From Aequorivita vladivostokensis (lineage in GTDB: Bacteria; Bacteroidota; Bacteroidia; Flavobacteriales; Flavobacteriaceae): a stretch of 64,000 bases of DNA. The stretch is from positions 248,001 to 312,000 of the forward strand of contig NZ_JSVU01000001.1 of assembly GCF_000952855.1 (NCBI RefSeq), written 5' to 3'. The translations under genes and the position numbers were made by a program. Positions 9,780-18,761 of this stretch are shown one piece after another. Under the pieces are notes generated by a model, which searched no databases, was not told where the DNA came from, and saw only the letters and a list, made by a program, of their open reading frames with translations. Each line of letters begins with the position of its first letter. The stretch's first letter is position 1.

Positions 9780-9810
9780 AAAAAACTGCCCGCAGAAGCG
9801 GGCAGTTTTT
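9780..9810 (-). terminator. Rho-independent terminator after the second ompH gene
   Basis: An 8-bp GC-rich stem (CTGCCCGC at 9786-9793, GCGGGCAG at 9798-9805) with an AGAA loop is flanked by A5 and T5 runs, so it can act on either strand. By position it ends the minus-strand bamA-ompH-ompH transcript ahead of murI. Confidence 0.88.
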
Positions 9811-9830
9811 AAATTTCTTTGAAGAAAGAA

Positions 9831-10340
9831 TTACATTCCCAATTCTTTTTTCACATCGGCCATTAGATCTTTTCCGTCGGCAAGGATTACGCCGCTACCC
9901 AAAGTGGAATCCAACACATACTGGTATCCTTGTGCTTTTGCAACTTTTTGAATAGTATTCTGGGCTTTTTCAAGAATAGGCTTAAAAATATCCGTTCTTT
10001 TTTTGTCTAAATCCTGAAGCGCTTGTTGTCTATACGCTTGAATGTTGTCCTGCATTCCTTGAACTTCCTGAAATCTTTTTTGATTCTCTTCATCAGTTTT
10101 ACTCGCAGCTTCAGTGTCATACTGTTTCATCTTGGTTTCTAGCTCTTTTGCCATTGCCTTGATTTCAGTATCATAAGTTTTCTGCACTTTTTCCAATTGG
10201 CTTTGGGCCGCTTTATATTCGGGCATAGCCTCGATTAGTTCCTGTGCGTTAATGTGTGCAATTTTGGACTGGGCGTTCATAAAACTTGTTGCTCCCACGA
10301 ATAGTGTCATTGCAATTAAAACTATTTTCATTTTTCTCAT
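9831..10340 (-). CDS. OmpH/Skp family periplasmic chaperone
   Basis: The protein has 169 residues with a signal peptide (1-24, cleavage near MNAQ). A short beta segment (KIAHINAQELIEAMPEY) is followed by a long helical coiled-coil arm (about 45-115) rich in Lys, Glu and Gln, and a C-terminal beta part (YVLDSTLGSGVIL). This is the Skp/OmpH fold, which in other bacteria holds unfolded outer-membrane proteins in the periplasm. It follows a second, longer paralogue and bamA on the same strand, a conserved arrangement that supports a role in outer-membrane protein delivery. A start three codons in (10331) is also possible. Confidence 0.92.
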   Translation of the reverse strand: MRKMKIVLIAMTLFVGATSFMNAQSKIAHINAQELIEAMPEYKAAQSQLEKVQKTYDTEIKAMAKELETKMKQYDTEAASKTDEENQKRFQEVQGMQDNIQAYRQQALQDLDKKRTDIFKPILEKAQNTIQKVAKAQGYQYVLDSTLGSGVILADGKDLMADVKKELGM

Positions 10341-10406
10341 TGTAAGTGTATTTAATTTAAGTGTTATCTGTTTAAGGGTGTTGATTACTTGTTTTGGAAA
10401 TTAAAT

Positions 10407-11288
10407 TTATTCTTGGCCATCACCTTCCTCACCATCTTTTCTTCCTTCTGAAGCATTGTTTCTGTTTTGGCGGGCATTCAGGATGGAATCTCTTCGTTGC
10501 TCTCTTTCTTCGATCAAACGTTGTCTGCGTTGCTCAAATTCAGCTTTTTTCGCGGCGCGGATGGAGTCGCGTTCTCTCTGGCGCTGGGCCATCATTTCCT
10601 CGCGTTCTGTCTTTTTTGCTTCTACTAATTTTTCGCGCTCTTCCTGCTTTTCTTGGATTGCTTTTTCTCTTTCGGTAATAGCGCCTTCCTCTTCAGATGA
10701 AAGTGCCTCACGTCGCTCAATTTCGCGCTGCTCTTTTTTGTTGGCTGCCTGAACTCTTCTTCCTGCCCGCTCAATGCTTCGCAGTACTAAGTCACTAATA
10801 TCGTTTCTCTTTGCTGCGAAGAGCATCACTACGTCTGCAGATTTGTCAAAGATGAAATCGTACTTTTTATTCTCTGCAATTTCCTGTACTATATTGAAAA
10901 CTTGATCTTGAATGGGCTGTACCAATTGCCTTCTTTGGATCATCAAATCGCCATTTGGCCCAAAACGATCCTGCTGGTATTGAAGCATTTCGTCTTCCTT
11001 GATTTTTATCTCCTCTTCGCGCTCATCAATAAGTTCTTTGGTAAGCAGCACTCTTTCATTTGCAAGGTTCAGCTTCATTTGGTCTATCTCTTTCTGCTTC
11101 TTTTCAATGTCCTGTTTCCACCGTTGTACCTTGCCTTCCAATTGAATGGATGCTTCCTTGTACTCGGGAACACTTTCCAGGATATATTCCATATCAATAT
11201 ATCCTATACGAACGCCTCTTTGAGCTTCAGCCATAAAGGTGAAGCAAAAAAGGAAAAAGGTAAAAAATAGTATTTTTTTTGTCTTCAT
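10407..11288 (-). CDS. OmpH/Skp family protein with extended charged C-terminal tail
   Basis: The protein has 293 residues with a signal peptide (1-22, ending AEAQ). The Skp-like core (about 25-180) opens with RIGYIDMEYILESVPEY and has a coiled-coil arm. A very long Arg/Glu/Gln-rich tail (about 190-293) has no counterpart in the smaller paralogue downstream. The tail is low-complexity and predicted helical or disordered. It sits between bamA and the second ompH gene, so a role as periplasmic chaperone for barrel proteins is likely. The function of the tail is unknown. Confidence 0.9.
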   Translation of the reverse strand: MKTKKILFFTFFLFCFTFMAEAQRGVRIGYIDMEYILESVPEYKEASIQLEGKVQRWKQDIEKKQKEIDQMKLNLANERVLLTKELIDEREEEIKIKEDEMLQYQQDRFGPNGDLMIQRRQLVQPIQDQVFNIVQEIAENKKYDFIFDKSADVVMLFAAKRNDISDLVLRSIERAGRRVQAANKKEQREIERREALSSEEEGAITEREKAIQEKQEEREKLVEAKKTEREEMMAQRQRERDSIRAAKKAEFEQRRQRLIEEREQRRDSILNARQNRNNASEGRKDGEEGDGQE

Positions 11289-11327
11289 ATTATTTGGTTA
11301 TTGTTTAAGAAAATATCGTGCCAGTTT

Positions 11328-13940
11328 TTAAAATTGTTGCCCAATGATAAAGTGGGTCTCCCATCCGTTCTTCTCGGTTCCGCCTAAAACTGGGTCGAAG
11401 CCATAGCCAAAATCGATACCTAAAAGTCCGAACGCAGGCATAAATATACGCAATCCTGCGCCAGCGGAACGTTTCAGTTCGAAAGGATTATAATTTCTGA
11501 AGCCGTCATAAGACGCTCCCCCCTCGGCAAACCCAAGCACATAAATGGATGCCATCTGGGCCAAAGTTACTGGATATCTTACCTCTAACGAAAATTTATT
11601 GTAAATCGTATTTCCGTCCTGATCAGAAAGAGACTGGTTGGGATACCCCCGCAATTGTATCACTTCACGGCCATCCAAACTATAGGCGCCCAGACCGTCA
11701 CCTCCTACGAAAAATCTTTCAAAAGGTGGCACTCCTCGGTCTTGATTGTAGGCTCCCAAGAAACCGAACTCAGTATTCGTTCTAAGAACCATTTTTCCCA
11801 CAAGTCTCGTGTACCAGCTTCCCTTAAATTTAATTTTATAGTATTCAAGCCATTTGAAACGTTCTTGGTCTATCTGTGAAATTCTTTTGCGGTCATCAAT
11901 ATACTCCGGGTCGTCCTGTGGGGTTTGCTCGAGTAGCGCTCTTTCATTGGAAAGGGCCTTATAATCTACATTGTTAAAGGCAGAATAGGGAAGCGTGAGC
12001 TTTGCCGTAATGCTAAAGTCGGATCCCTGTGTAGGATAAATAGGATTGGTGGCGGTGTTGTTTCGGCTTATGCCGATAGTATATGCCAGGTTGTTTGAAT
12101 AACCATCGCCAAAGGTAAACAGGCCTGTGTTGTAATTATTCAAATTATAGTGCTGGAAGCTGATGGCATTGGACCATACAAAGTAGTCATCTGGCCACTT
12201 TACCTTTTTGGCAAGGCCTACCGAACCTCCGGTAATGGTAAAGCTTCTGGATTTATCTGCCCGTCGGTTACTGTAATCGTAAAAATTCTGAATGGTGTGC
12301 GAAAACGAGGTGGACAATTGTACCGGTTTTCTTCCACCTAACCAAGGCTCGGTCAACGATAGACTATAGGTCTGGTAATAACTACTGGCCTGGGCCCGGA
12401 TGGATAGCTTCTGGCCATCACCCATTGGCAAAGGTTTGTATGAACTTAGGTTGAAAATATTTCGAAGTGAAAAATTGTTGAATGAGAGCCCTAACGTTCC
12501 TACAAATCCGCCTCCGCCATAGCCTCCCTGAAGCTCTATCTGGCTGGAACCTTTTTCTACGACCGAGTATTCCAAATCAACCAAGCCGTTATTTTCATCA
12601 ACTTTTTTGAAGTTGGGGGAAAGCTGCTCCGGATCAAAGAAACCCAATTGGCCCAATTCGCGAATGGTTCTTACCACATCGCGCTTGCTGTATTTTTGGC
12701 CGGGACGCGTTCTTAATTCTCTATAAATTACGTGATCGTTGGTACGGTCGTTTCCTACCACGGTTACGTGGTCAAAATAGAACAAATTACGCTCCATAAT
12801 ACGTATTTCGAAATCGATGGTGTCATTGCGCACAGCTACTTCCACAGGATTTATACGCGCGGCGAGGTATCCGTTGTTTTGGTAAAGGTTGGTAAGGTCG
12901 TTGGCCTCTGGATCGGTATCATCTTGAATGCGTTCTTGCAGCAATACACCGTTGTAAACCTCACCGCTTTTAATTCCAAGTATTTGACGTAATTGGTTGT
13001 CGGTAAACACACTGTTTCCGATGAATTTAATATCGCCAAAATAATATTTGTCGCCTTCTTCAAGTGTAATATCCAAGGCTACATTCTTTTTGTCGAGAAC
13101 GCGCAAGGTATCGCTAATAACGCGGGCATCGCGATAGCCGTTTGATTTATATTTTTTTAGGATGGATTCTTTGTCTTCCTCAAAACCTTCTTCGGTATAT
13201 TTTGAACGTTTCCAAAAACGGATAAAGTTTTTGCGTTTTGTTTTTTTCATGGAACGCCGCAGTTTACCGTTGGTAAATTGCTCGTTTCCTTTAAAATTAA
13301 TTTCCTTGACTTTTACGCGTTTTCCCTTATCGATTGTAATAACCATATTTTGTGAACCCTCTACACCCGCCGAATCGGTCTGTGGGATGGTATTGATGGT
13401 CACCTCGGTATTAAAAAAACCGTCCTTTTTATATTTGTTTGTGATGTAATTTTTGGTGGTAGTGAGAAGGTTTTCTGTAATTTTGGTCCCGGCCTTAAGA
13501 TCATTGTCCTTAATGATCTCCTTTTTCTTTGCTTTTCGTATTTTCTTGCCGTTTATTTCAACTTCATTGAGTTTTGGCAGTTCCACGATATAGAGTTCTA
13601 AATCTACATTGTCGCCTTCAATATTGGTAACATAAAATGCGATGTCACTAAAGAGATTTTGTTCCCATAGTTTTTTGGTTACTTGGCTCAATTTTTCACC
13701 CGGAATGTAGATGCGGTCACCTTTTTTTAGACCGGTAAATGCAATCACGGTCTGTTCGTTAAAGCTTTGGGCTCCAGTAACCTTTATTTCATTTATGGTA
13801 TATTTTCTTCCGCTGTCGAGTTCTTTTTGCTGTGCCTGTAGTGTAAAAACGGAAAGTATTGTAAATAGTAAAATACAATAAGATTTTCTGTATGTATGCA
13901 ATAGGGAACTATTGATTAAGTTGTTCACTGGTTTTTCCAA
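11328..13940 (-). CDS. bamA: Outer-membrane protein assembly factor BamA
   Basis: The protein has 870 residues. After a signal peptide come five POTRA domains (about 45-455, first one YTINEIKVTGAQSF). The Omp85 barrel follows (about 480-870), with the conserved barrel region DRGVPPFERFFVGGDG and terminal FGYGFDPVLGG. It inserts beta-barrel proteins in the outer membrane. No ATG is available near the N-terminus. The coordinate given uses TTG at 13940, which overlaps the end of uppS by 32 bases. A TTG at 13901 would start directly at the signal peptide (HTYRKSYCILLF) and is an equally good choice. It lies in the minus-strand envelope operon between uppS and ompH. Confidence 0.95.
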   Translation of the reverse strand: MEKPVNNLINSSLLHTYRKSYCILLFTILSVFTLQAQQKELDSGRKYTINEIKVTGAQSFNEQTVIAFTGLKKGDRIYIPGEKLSQVTKKLWEQNLFSDIAFYVTNIEGDNVDLELYIVELPKLNEVEINGKKIRKAKKKEIIKDNDLKAGTKITENLLTTTKNYITNKYKKDGFFNTEVTINTIPQTDSAGVEGSQNMVITIDKGKRVKVKEINFKGNEQFTNGKLRRSMKKTKRKNFIRFWKRSKYTEEGFEEDKESILKKYKSNGYRDARVISDTLRVLDKKNVALDITLEEGDKYYFGDIKFIGNSVFTDNQLRQILGIKSGEVYNGVLLQERIQDDTDPEANDLTNLYQNNGYLAARINPVEVAVRNDTIDFEIRIMERNLFYFDHVTVVGNDRTNDHVIYRELRTRPGQKYSKRDVVRTIRELGQLGFFDPEQLSPNFKKVDENNGLVDLEYSVVEKGSSQIELQGGYGGGGFVGTLGLSFNNFSLRNIFNLSSYKPLPMGDGQKLSIRAQASSYYQTYSLSLTEPWLGGRKPVQLSTSFSHTIQNFYDYSNRRADKSRSFTITGGSVGLAKKVKWPDDYFVWSNAISFQHYNLNNYNTGLFTFGDGYSNNLAYTIGISRNNTATNPIYPTQGSDFSITAKLTLPYSAFNNVDYKALSNERALLEQTPQDDPEYIDDRKRISQIDQERFKWLEYYKIKFKGSWYTRLVGKMVLRTNTEFGFLGAYNQDRGVPPFERFFVGGDGLGAYSLDGREVIQLRGYPNQSLSDQDGNTIYNKFSLEVRYPVTLAQMASIYVLGFAEGGASYDGFRNYNPFELKRSAGAGLRIFMPAFGLLGIDFGYGFDPVLGGTEKNGWETHFIIGQQF

Positions 13941-14652
13941 ATCTTCTTTCTCTGTTTTGATAATTTAATATTGCTTCAAAAAGATGGTTTTTTGTATAAT
14001 CCGGCCAAAGTGTTTCAGTAAAATACAACTCGGCATACGCTATTTGCCAAAGTAGAAAATTACTAATGCGCTGCTCGCCACTAGTGCGGATCAATAAATC
14101 TACATCTGGTAAATTTTGCGTGTAAAGATGATTATTAATTACCGTTTCATCAATATCATGCGGCGAAATTAGGTTATTTTTAACTTTAAGACTAATCTCT
14201 TTTATTGTTTTTGTAATTTCTTCCCTTGAACCGTAACTTAATGCGAGCGTAAGGGTCATTCGCTTGTTGTTCTTGGTTTTAGCAATCACGTCAAGCAACT
14301 CTTTATGTGCTTTTTTGGGTAGGGCTTCAAGATTGCCGATGGCATTTAGTTTTATGTCGTTGTCGGTAAGGGTTTTTATTTCTTTTTTAAGGGAAGAAAC
14401 TAGCAGTTTCATCAATAGTTCTACCTCCATCTTTGGGCGGTTCCAGTTTTCTGTTGAAAAGGCGTAAAGCGTTAAAAAGGGAATTCCTATTTCCGCACTT
14501 CCCTCTACTATTTCGCGAACTGCCTTTGTGCCATTTTCATGCCCGATGGAGCGGAAAAGACCTTTCTGTTTTGCCCAGCGCCCATTGCCGTCCATAATTA
14601 TGGCAAGGTGCTGGGGGAGTTTGTCTTTGTCTATTTGGTCTTTGTTGTCCAT
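13909..14652 (-). CDS. uppS: Isoprenyl (undecaprenyl) diphosphate synthase
   Basis: A cis-prenyltransferase that makes the polyprenyl carrier for peptidoglycan and other glycans. The protein has 247 residues. The signature LAIIMDGNGRWAK carries the catalytic Asp (D21), and the C-terminal RTSGEQRISNFLLWQ motif contacts the allylic diphosphate. The ATG at 14652 was chosen over an in-frame GTG at 14658. The latter touches the stop of the DUF6089 gene (14659), so the two genes are effectively coupled. Its 3' end overlaps the bamA frame. Confidence 0.95.
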   Translation of the reverse strand: MDNKDQIDKDKLPQHLAIIMDGNGRWAKQKGLFRSIGHENGTKAVREIVEGSAEIGIPFLTLYAFSTENWNRPKMEVELLMKLLVSSLKKEIKTLTDNDIKLNAIGNLEALPKKAHKELLDVIAKTKNNKRMTLTLALSYGSREEITKTIKEISLKVKNNLISPHDIDETVINNHLYTQNLPDVDLLIRTSGEQRISNFLLWQIAYAELYFTETLWPDYTKNHLFEAILNYQNRERRFGKTSEQLNQ

Positions 14653-14658
14653 TCTCAC

Positions 14659-15351
14659 TTAAAAGTTGCAGTAGCAAGGCTTTCTTCCGAATGCAAAAGT
14701 AACGGTTATGCCAGTAAAAACATACCAATCGTCGCTGTTTGTATTTCCAAATTTTAGCTCTTCTCTCTCTGCCAGTCCCTTCACGGGGTTGCTGCCATCC
14801 AGATTATCCGTAAAGGTGTAGCGTGCGCCAATTTCAAAACCCACCATTGCGTTTTGGCCCATATTGGCTTTATATCCTAGCACTATCGGAATTGCCACAC
14901 TGCTGGCGCCGTCATAATCGGTTATTGCATCATTTCCTCTTTTATATAGGGCATCGTACCAGAAATAAGTAAGCCCGGTATATAAATAAGGAGTGGATAT
15001 GGCTTTCTGTGCGTGGACGTTAAATTCCCAAAAGGTGTATTCAAGGCCTATGGAAACCTCCTTCACCGTATTTTCAAAAGAATAGCCACGCTCTTTTCTG
15101 CGGTTGTTGGAACTTTTGGAATCGTCTCCTTTTATTTTTGCGATCATTACAGAACCTCTAAAGGAGTGCCGTGCACTTCGGTTCCATTTAAAAATGCCGC
15201 CTGCGGCAAAGGTGTTTGGATTTATGAAATTGGTTTTCCCTACATCGCCAATGTAGTTTGCGCCCCCGATAATCCCGCCTATTTCATAGGTCTGGGAATG
15301 TGCATAGAATGCTGTTGAGAGTATTAAAAATACGGTCGCGAAATACTTCAT
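14659..15351 (-). CDS. DUF6089 family outer-membrane protein
   Basis: The protein has 230 residues with a signal peptide (about 1-19, FYAHSQ). Its core is made of amphipathic beta-strands (GGIIGGANYIGDVG, then GFEIGARYTFTDNLDGSNP) typical of small barrels. I recognise it as the DUF6089 family, which is found beside uppS and bamA in Flavobacteriia. The start at 15351 places ATG at the signal peptide; a longer reading from 15396 adds 15 unlikely residues. It lies in the envelope operon between nadK and uppS. Its molecular role is not known to me. Confidence 0.85.
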   Translation of the reverse strand: MKYFATVFLILSTAFYAHSQTYEIGGIIGGANYIGDVGKTNFINPNTFAAGGIFKWNRSARHSFRGSVMIAKIKGDDSKSSNNRRKERGYSFENTVKEVSIGLEYTFWEFNVHAQKAISTPYLYTGLTYFWYDALYKRGNDAITDYDGASSVAIPIVLGYKANMGQNAMVGFEIGARYTFTDNLDGSNPVKGLAEREELKFGNTNSDDWYVFTGITVTFAFGRKPCYCNF

Positions 15352-15450
15352 ATACTTTAAAAGTTTGCAAATATAACAATAAACTTGGCTTGACATTGTT
15401 GCGAGCCAAGTTGTCTCAGTTGATTAACAAATTTTGATGGATTTTATTGT

Positions 15451-16335
15451 TTAGTTCCGCTTGTCTTCGCCCCACAAAAGTTTTTTGCGCAAGGTTTTTA
15501 TGAAACTATCATCGTGCAGCTGTAATAATTTGATGGTAAAAGGCGCTTTTTTAATGATAATTTCGGTCTCGTTGGCAAGGGTCGCGATGCGAGAATCCAT
15601 GGAAACCAAGAAAGTGTTTTCGCGTCCCGAGACTTTTAATGAAATGGTACTGGAATCTGGAATGACCAAGGGTCGGGCATTTAGGTTGTGCGGAGCAATG
15701 GGCGTAAGTACTATATTGTTTGCATCAGGAGCTATCACTGGGCCGCCGCAACTTAAGGAATAGCCGGTGGAGCCGGTAGGTGTAGCTACAATAAGACCGT
15801 CAGACCAGTATGAAGTAAGATATTTATCATTCACCAAAGTTTCCACCTTTATCATGGAAGTGGTATTCCTTCGGTTTACGGCTACTTCGTTTAAGGCGAA
15901 GTTTAAAGGTTGGATTTCACTGCTCTTCGGAAAAGTTTCTACGGTGAGCAGGCTCCGTTCCGAAATGGAATATTCCCCCTCCAGTATCTGGTTCAGGCTT
16001 TCGGTCATTTCCTCTTTTTGAATGGTGGCCAAAAACCCTAATCTGCCCGTATTAATACCCACGATCGGTATGCCTAAATCACCTACGAAGGTTACGGCTT
16101 TCAATATGGTTCCATCTCCACCAATGCTAAAAAAAAGGTCAAAACTGGAATCTAATTCGGTAAAGGTAGAAAGGGCGGAAAAGTTTTTTGTGATATCCTG
16201 ATTTTGGTTAATGATGCCCAGAAAGTTCTCCTCAATCACTACTTCCGCCGCTCTTTTCTGCAGTGCATCGAGCAACATCTGGATATAGATTTCAGAATTC
16301 TCGTGATAAAATTGTCCGTAAATGCCTATTTTCAT
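15451..16335 (-). CDS. nadK: NAD kinase
   Basis: Phosphorylates NAD to NADP in the cytosol. The protein has 294 residues, the usual length. Motifs seen are the GGDGT loop (72-76, FFSIGGDGTILKA), NTGRLGFLA, and the glycine-rich TPTGSTGYSLSCGGP segment. It is the second gene of the minus-strand cluster that runs from the CBS protein to ompH. The gap of about 100 bp to the next gene shows no clear terminator. Confidence 0.96.
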   Translation of the reverse strand: MKIGIYGQFYHENSEIYIQMLLDALQKRAAEVVIEENFLGIINQNQDITKNFSALSTFTELDSSFDLFFSIGGDGTILKAVTFVGDLGIPIVGINTGRLGFLATIQKEEMTESLNQILEGEYSISERSLLTVETFPKSSEIQPLNFALNEVAVNRRNTTSMIKVETLVNDKYLTSYWSDGLIVATPTGSTGYSLSCGGPVIAPDANNIVLTPIAPHNLNARPLVIPDSSTISLKVSGRENTFLVSMDSRIATLANETEIIIKKAPFTIKLLQLHDDSFIKTLRKKLLWGEDKRN

Positions 16336-16377
16336 ATAAATGCTGTTGGTGTTATCGTTGGTGCTCTTTCCCTACAG

Positions 16378-17034
16378 TTATATATTAAGGTATTTGTCCA
16401 AATATTCAGACCGCTCCTTTAAATCTTCCAAAAACTTATCCTCTTCGTGATGGCTGATTACATTGTACTTGTATCTTCTAAAAGTTTGTACAATGCTGTT
16501 CATTGCGGTATGGCCCACTTTTACCGTAATCTGAACGCTGTCGTTTTCAATTTTTGAAATAAACAGCCCAAAAATACGGGTTCCGTTTGATTCTACAATT
16601 TGGCAGATTTCACTAAAGGAATAATCCTGGATTCCCTTTTCAACCACAATAATTCCTCCCGTTTCGTTCAAGAAAGGCGTGTTGTTGAAAAGACTCATTA
16701 TATCGCCCAGTTCATAATATCCCAAATAGTTGTTATCGGCGCCCAAAACCGGCATAATGTTGCTATTATGAAGCGCAAAGGCCTCCAGAATGTCCAGCCA
16801 ATTGGTGTCTTCCAATACGTGGAAGGGCTCCAAGGCATATTGAAAATCGTTGAGTGTCTTGGAGTTGTCAAAGCAGTAAGCATCATTTTCAGAAACGCTA
16901 CCTATAAAATGTCCGTCCTTTTCCACGGGTACGTGCGAATAGGTAAGTTGGTTGAAAACCGTCTGTACATCCTTTACTTTAGAAGAAATGTCGAACGGTT
17001 CAATATCGTTAATGATGTAGTTCAGGGTTTCCAT
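16378..17034 (-). CDS. CBS-domain protein
   Basis: The protein has 218 residues. Two CBS motifs fill the N-terminal part (about 1-125; first around VFNQLTYSHVPVEKDGHFIG, second around HNSNIMPVLGADNNYLG). A C-terminal ACT-like or regulatory segment follows (about 140-218, IFGLFISKIENDSVQITVKV). CBS pairs usually sense adenine nucleotides. The linkage to nadK, 42 bp downstream, makes a nucleotide-sensing role plausible but unproven. It is the first gene of the minus-strand envelope cluster, divergent from pdxJ. Confidence 0.85.
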   Translation of the reverse strand: METLNYIINDIEPFDISSKVKDVQTVFNQLTYSHVPVEKDGHFIGSVSENDAYCFDNSKTLNDFQYALEPFHVLEDTNWLDILEAFALHNSNIMPVLGADNNYLGYYELGDIMSLFNNTPFLNETGGIIVVEKGIQDYSFSEICQIVESNGTRIFGLFISKIENDSVQITVKVGHTAMNSIVQTFRRYKYNVISHHEEDKFLEDLKERSEYLDKYLNI

Positions 17035-17119
17035 TGCAATAAATTTTTAACGCAAATTACTTAAAATAAAGGTTCATTAGCGTTTGGAAGGTTTGTATTT
17101 TTGTTAAAAAAAGCCCTTA

Positions 17120-17134
17120 AGCCCCCGAAGGGGG
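17120..17134. repeat. C5-G5 inverted repeat between divergent genes
   Basis: CCCCC-GAA-GGGGG lies inside the CBS-protein/pdxJ divergent intergenic region and is preceded by AAAGCCCTTAAG. Short C/G-run palindromes with this type of flank occur in intergenic DNA of flavobacteria. Function is unknown. Confidence 0.5.
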
Positions 17135-17188
17135 AATTGGAGCACAAAAATACTGTTAACCGATAACAGAAAACTGAAACCTTTTTTC

Positions 17189-17902
17189 ATGACAAAACTA
17201 AGCGTAAACATAAATAAAATAGCCACCCTGCGCAATGCCCGTGGCGGTAACGTGCCCGATCTGTTGCAGGTTGCAAAGGACATTCAGGCGTTTGGCGCAC
17301 AGGGCATCACCATCCACCCAAGACCCGACGAACGCCACATACGCTACCAGGACGCCTATGATCTAAAAGCCATTGTTACTACGGAATATAATATTGAGGG
17401 CAATCCGATGGACAATTTCACGAAAATGGTTTTGGAGATAAAACCTACCCAGGTTACCCTCGTTCCCGATGCCGTGGATGCCATTACTTCCAACGCGGGG
17501 TGGGACACGGTGAAACACAAGGATTATTTAAAGGAAATTATTTCTGAATTTAAACGAAACGGGATCCGCACCTCCATATTTGTGGACCCAACCCTAAAGA
17601 TGATTGAAGGCGCCGCCGAAACCGGAACCGACAGAATTGAACTTTACACCGAAGAATTTGCAAAGCAATATGCCTTGGGAAATAAAAAAGCCGTAAAACC
17701 TTATACGGAATGTGCAGTTCTCGCAGATAAACTGAATTTGGGCATCAACGCGGGCCACGATCTTTCTTTGGAGAATGTTGCGTTTTTTAAGGAAAACATT
17801 CCGCATCTATTGGAAGTGAGCATTGGCCACGCCCTTATCAGTGAGGCGCTTTATGATGGGTTGGAAAAAGTGATTTCGGAATATTTAAAAAAATTGAATT
17901 AA
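17189..17902 (+). CDS. pdxJ: Pyridoxine 5'-phosphate synthase
   Basis: Condenses 1-deoxyxylulose 5-phosphate with 3-amino-2-oxopropyl phosphate in vitamin B6 synthesis. The protein has 237 residues and a TIM barrel. Recognisable pieces are [17 protein letters not shown] at the N-terminus, [12 protein letters not shown] with the active-site His and Arg, and [13 protein letters not shown] with a conserved His near the C-terminus. The last base of its stop codon is the first base of the next gene's ATG. A TATTTTTG sequence at 17096-17103 could be its promoter -10-like box, though no well-spaced TTG precedes it. Confidence 0.95.
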   Translation: MTKLSVNINKIATLRNARGGNVPDLLQVAKDIQAFGAQGITIHPRPDERHIRYQDAYDLKAIVTTEYNIEGNPMDNFTKMVLEIKPTQVTLVPDAVDAITSNAGWDTVKHKDYLKEIISEFKRNGIRTSIFVDPTLKMIEGAAETGTDRIELYTEEFAKQYALGNKKAVKPYTECAVLADKLNLGINAGHDLSLENVAFFKENIPHLLEVSIGHALISEALYDGLEKVISEYLKKLN

Positions 17903-18663
17903 TGGTCTTACACTCCCAAATTTTAGGCTCCGGCAAACCTTTTGTAATCCTTCACGGCTTTCTCGGCATGGGTGATAACTGGAAAACCCTCGGCACGCGC
18001 TGGGCCGATGACGGCTATGAGGTTCATCTGTTGGACCAGCGCAACCACGGCCGCAGTTTTCACAGCGAGGAATTTTCGTATGAAAAAATGGCCGAGGATT
18101 TAAAAAAATATTGCGATGAGCACGATTTAAAGGAAATAATCCTGCTCGGCCATTCCATGGGCGGCAAGGTTGCGATGCAGTTTGCCGTAACCTATCCTGA
18201 AAAGGTTTCAAAACTGATAGTTGCAGATATTGCGCCCAAAGCCTATCCGCCGCATCATCAGGATATATTGAAAGCGCTTTCGGCCTTAGATTTTTCAACC
18301 ATAAAATCACGCGGCGAGGCGGAGGATATCCTTTCGGAATATATAAAGGATCAGGGCACGCGATTATTTCTTCTGAAAAATCTATACCGAAAGACCAAAA
18401 AAGAATTGGCGCTTCGCATAAACCTGCCCGTACTTTCTGAAAAAATTGAAGAAGTAGGCGTCGCTCTTCCCGAAAATACTGTGTTTGAAGGCGATACACT
18501 TTTTTTGGGCGGTGAAAAAAGTGGTTATATGGAACCGATGGACGAGCTTTTGATTAAAAAACATTTTCCAAAAGCCGAAATAGGCACCATTTCGAACGCC
18601 GGACATTGGCTGCACGCGGAAAATCCCGACGAATTTTATGATAATGTTATGAATTTTTTATAA
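17902..18663 (+). CDS. Alpha/beta-fold hydrolase (YbfF-like esterase)
   Basis: The protein has 253 residues. The oxyanion segment ILHGFLGMGDNW, the nucleophile elbow GHSMGG (S85) and the C-terminal NAGHWLHAENP with the catalytic His define an alpha/beta hydrolase. It is close to the YbfF group of acyl-CoA or short-chain esterases. There is no signal peptide, so it is cytosolic. It overlaps pdxJ by one base and is surely co-transcribed with it. The substrate cannot be inferred. Confidence 0.9.
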   Translation: MVLHSQILGSGKPFVILHGFLGMGDNWKTLGTRWADDGYEVHLLDQRNHGRSFHSEEFSYEKMAEDLKKYCDEHDLKEIILLGHSMGGKVAMQFAVTYPEKVSKLIVADIAPKAYPPHHQDILKALSALDFSTIKSRGEAEDILSEYIKDQGTRLFLLKNLYRKTKKELALRINLPVLSEKIEEVGVALPENTVFEGDTLFLGGEKSGYMEPMDELLIKKHFPKAEIGTISNAGHWLHAENPDEFYDNVMNFL

Positions 18664-18761
18664 TATTGTAAGAAGGTTTCTTATGCGTGCATAATAAATG
18701 CCTTTAAATTAATTCCTTACTAATTAAACTCAAGAATTAACTCTAAAAGAAATACACAATT

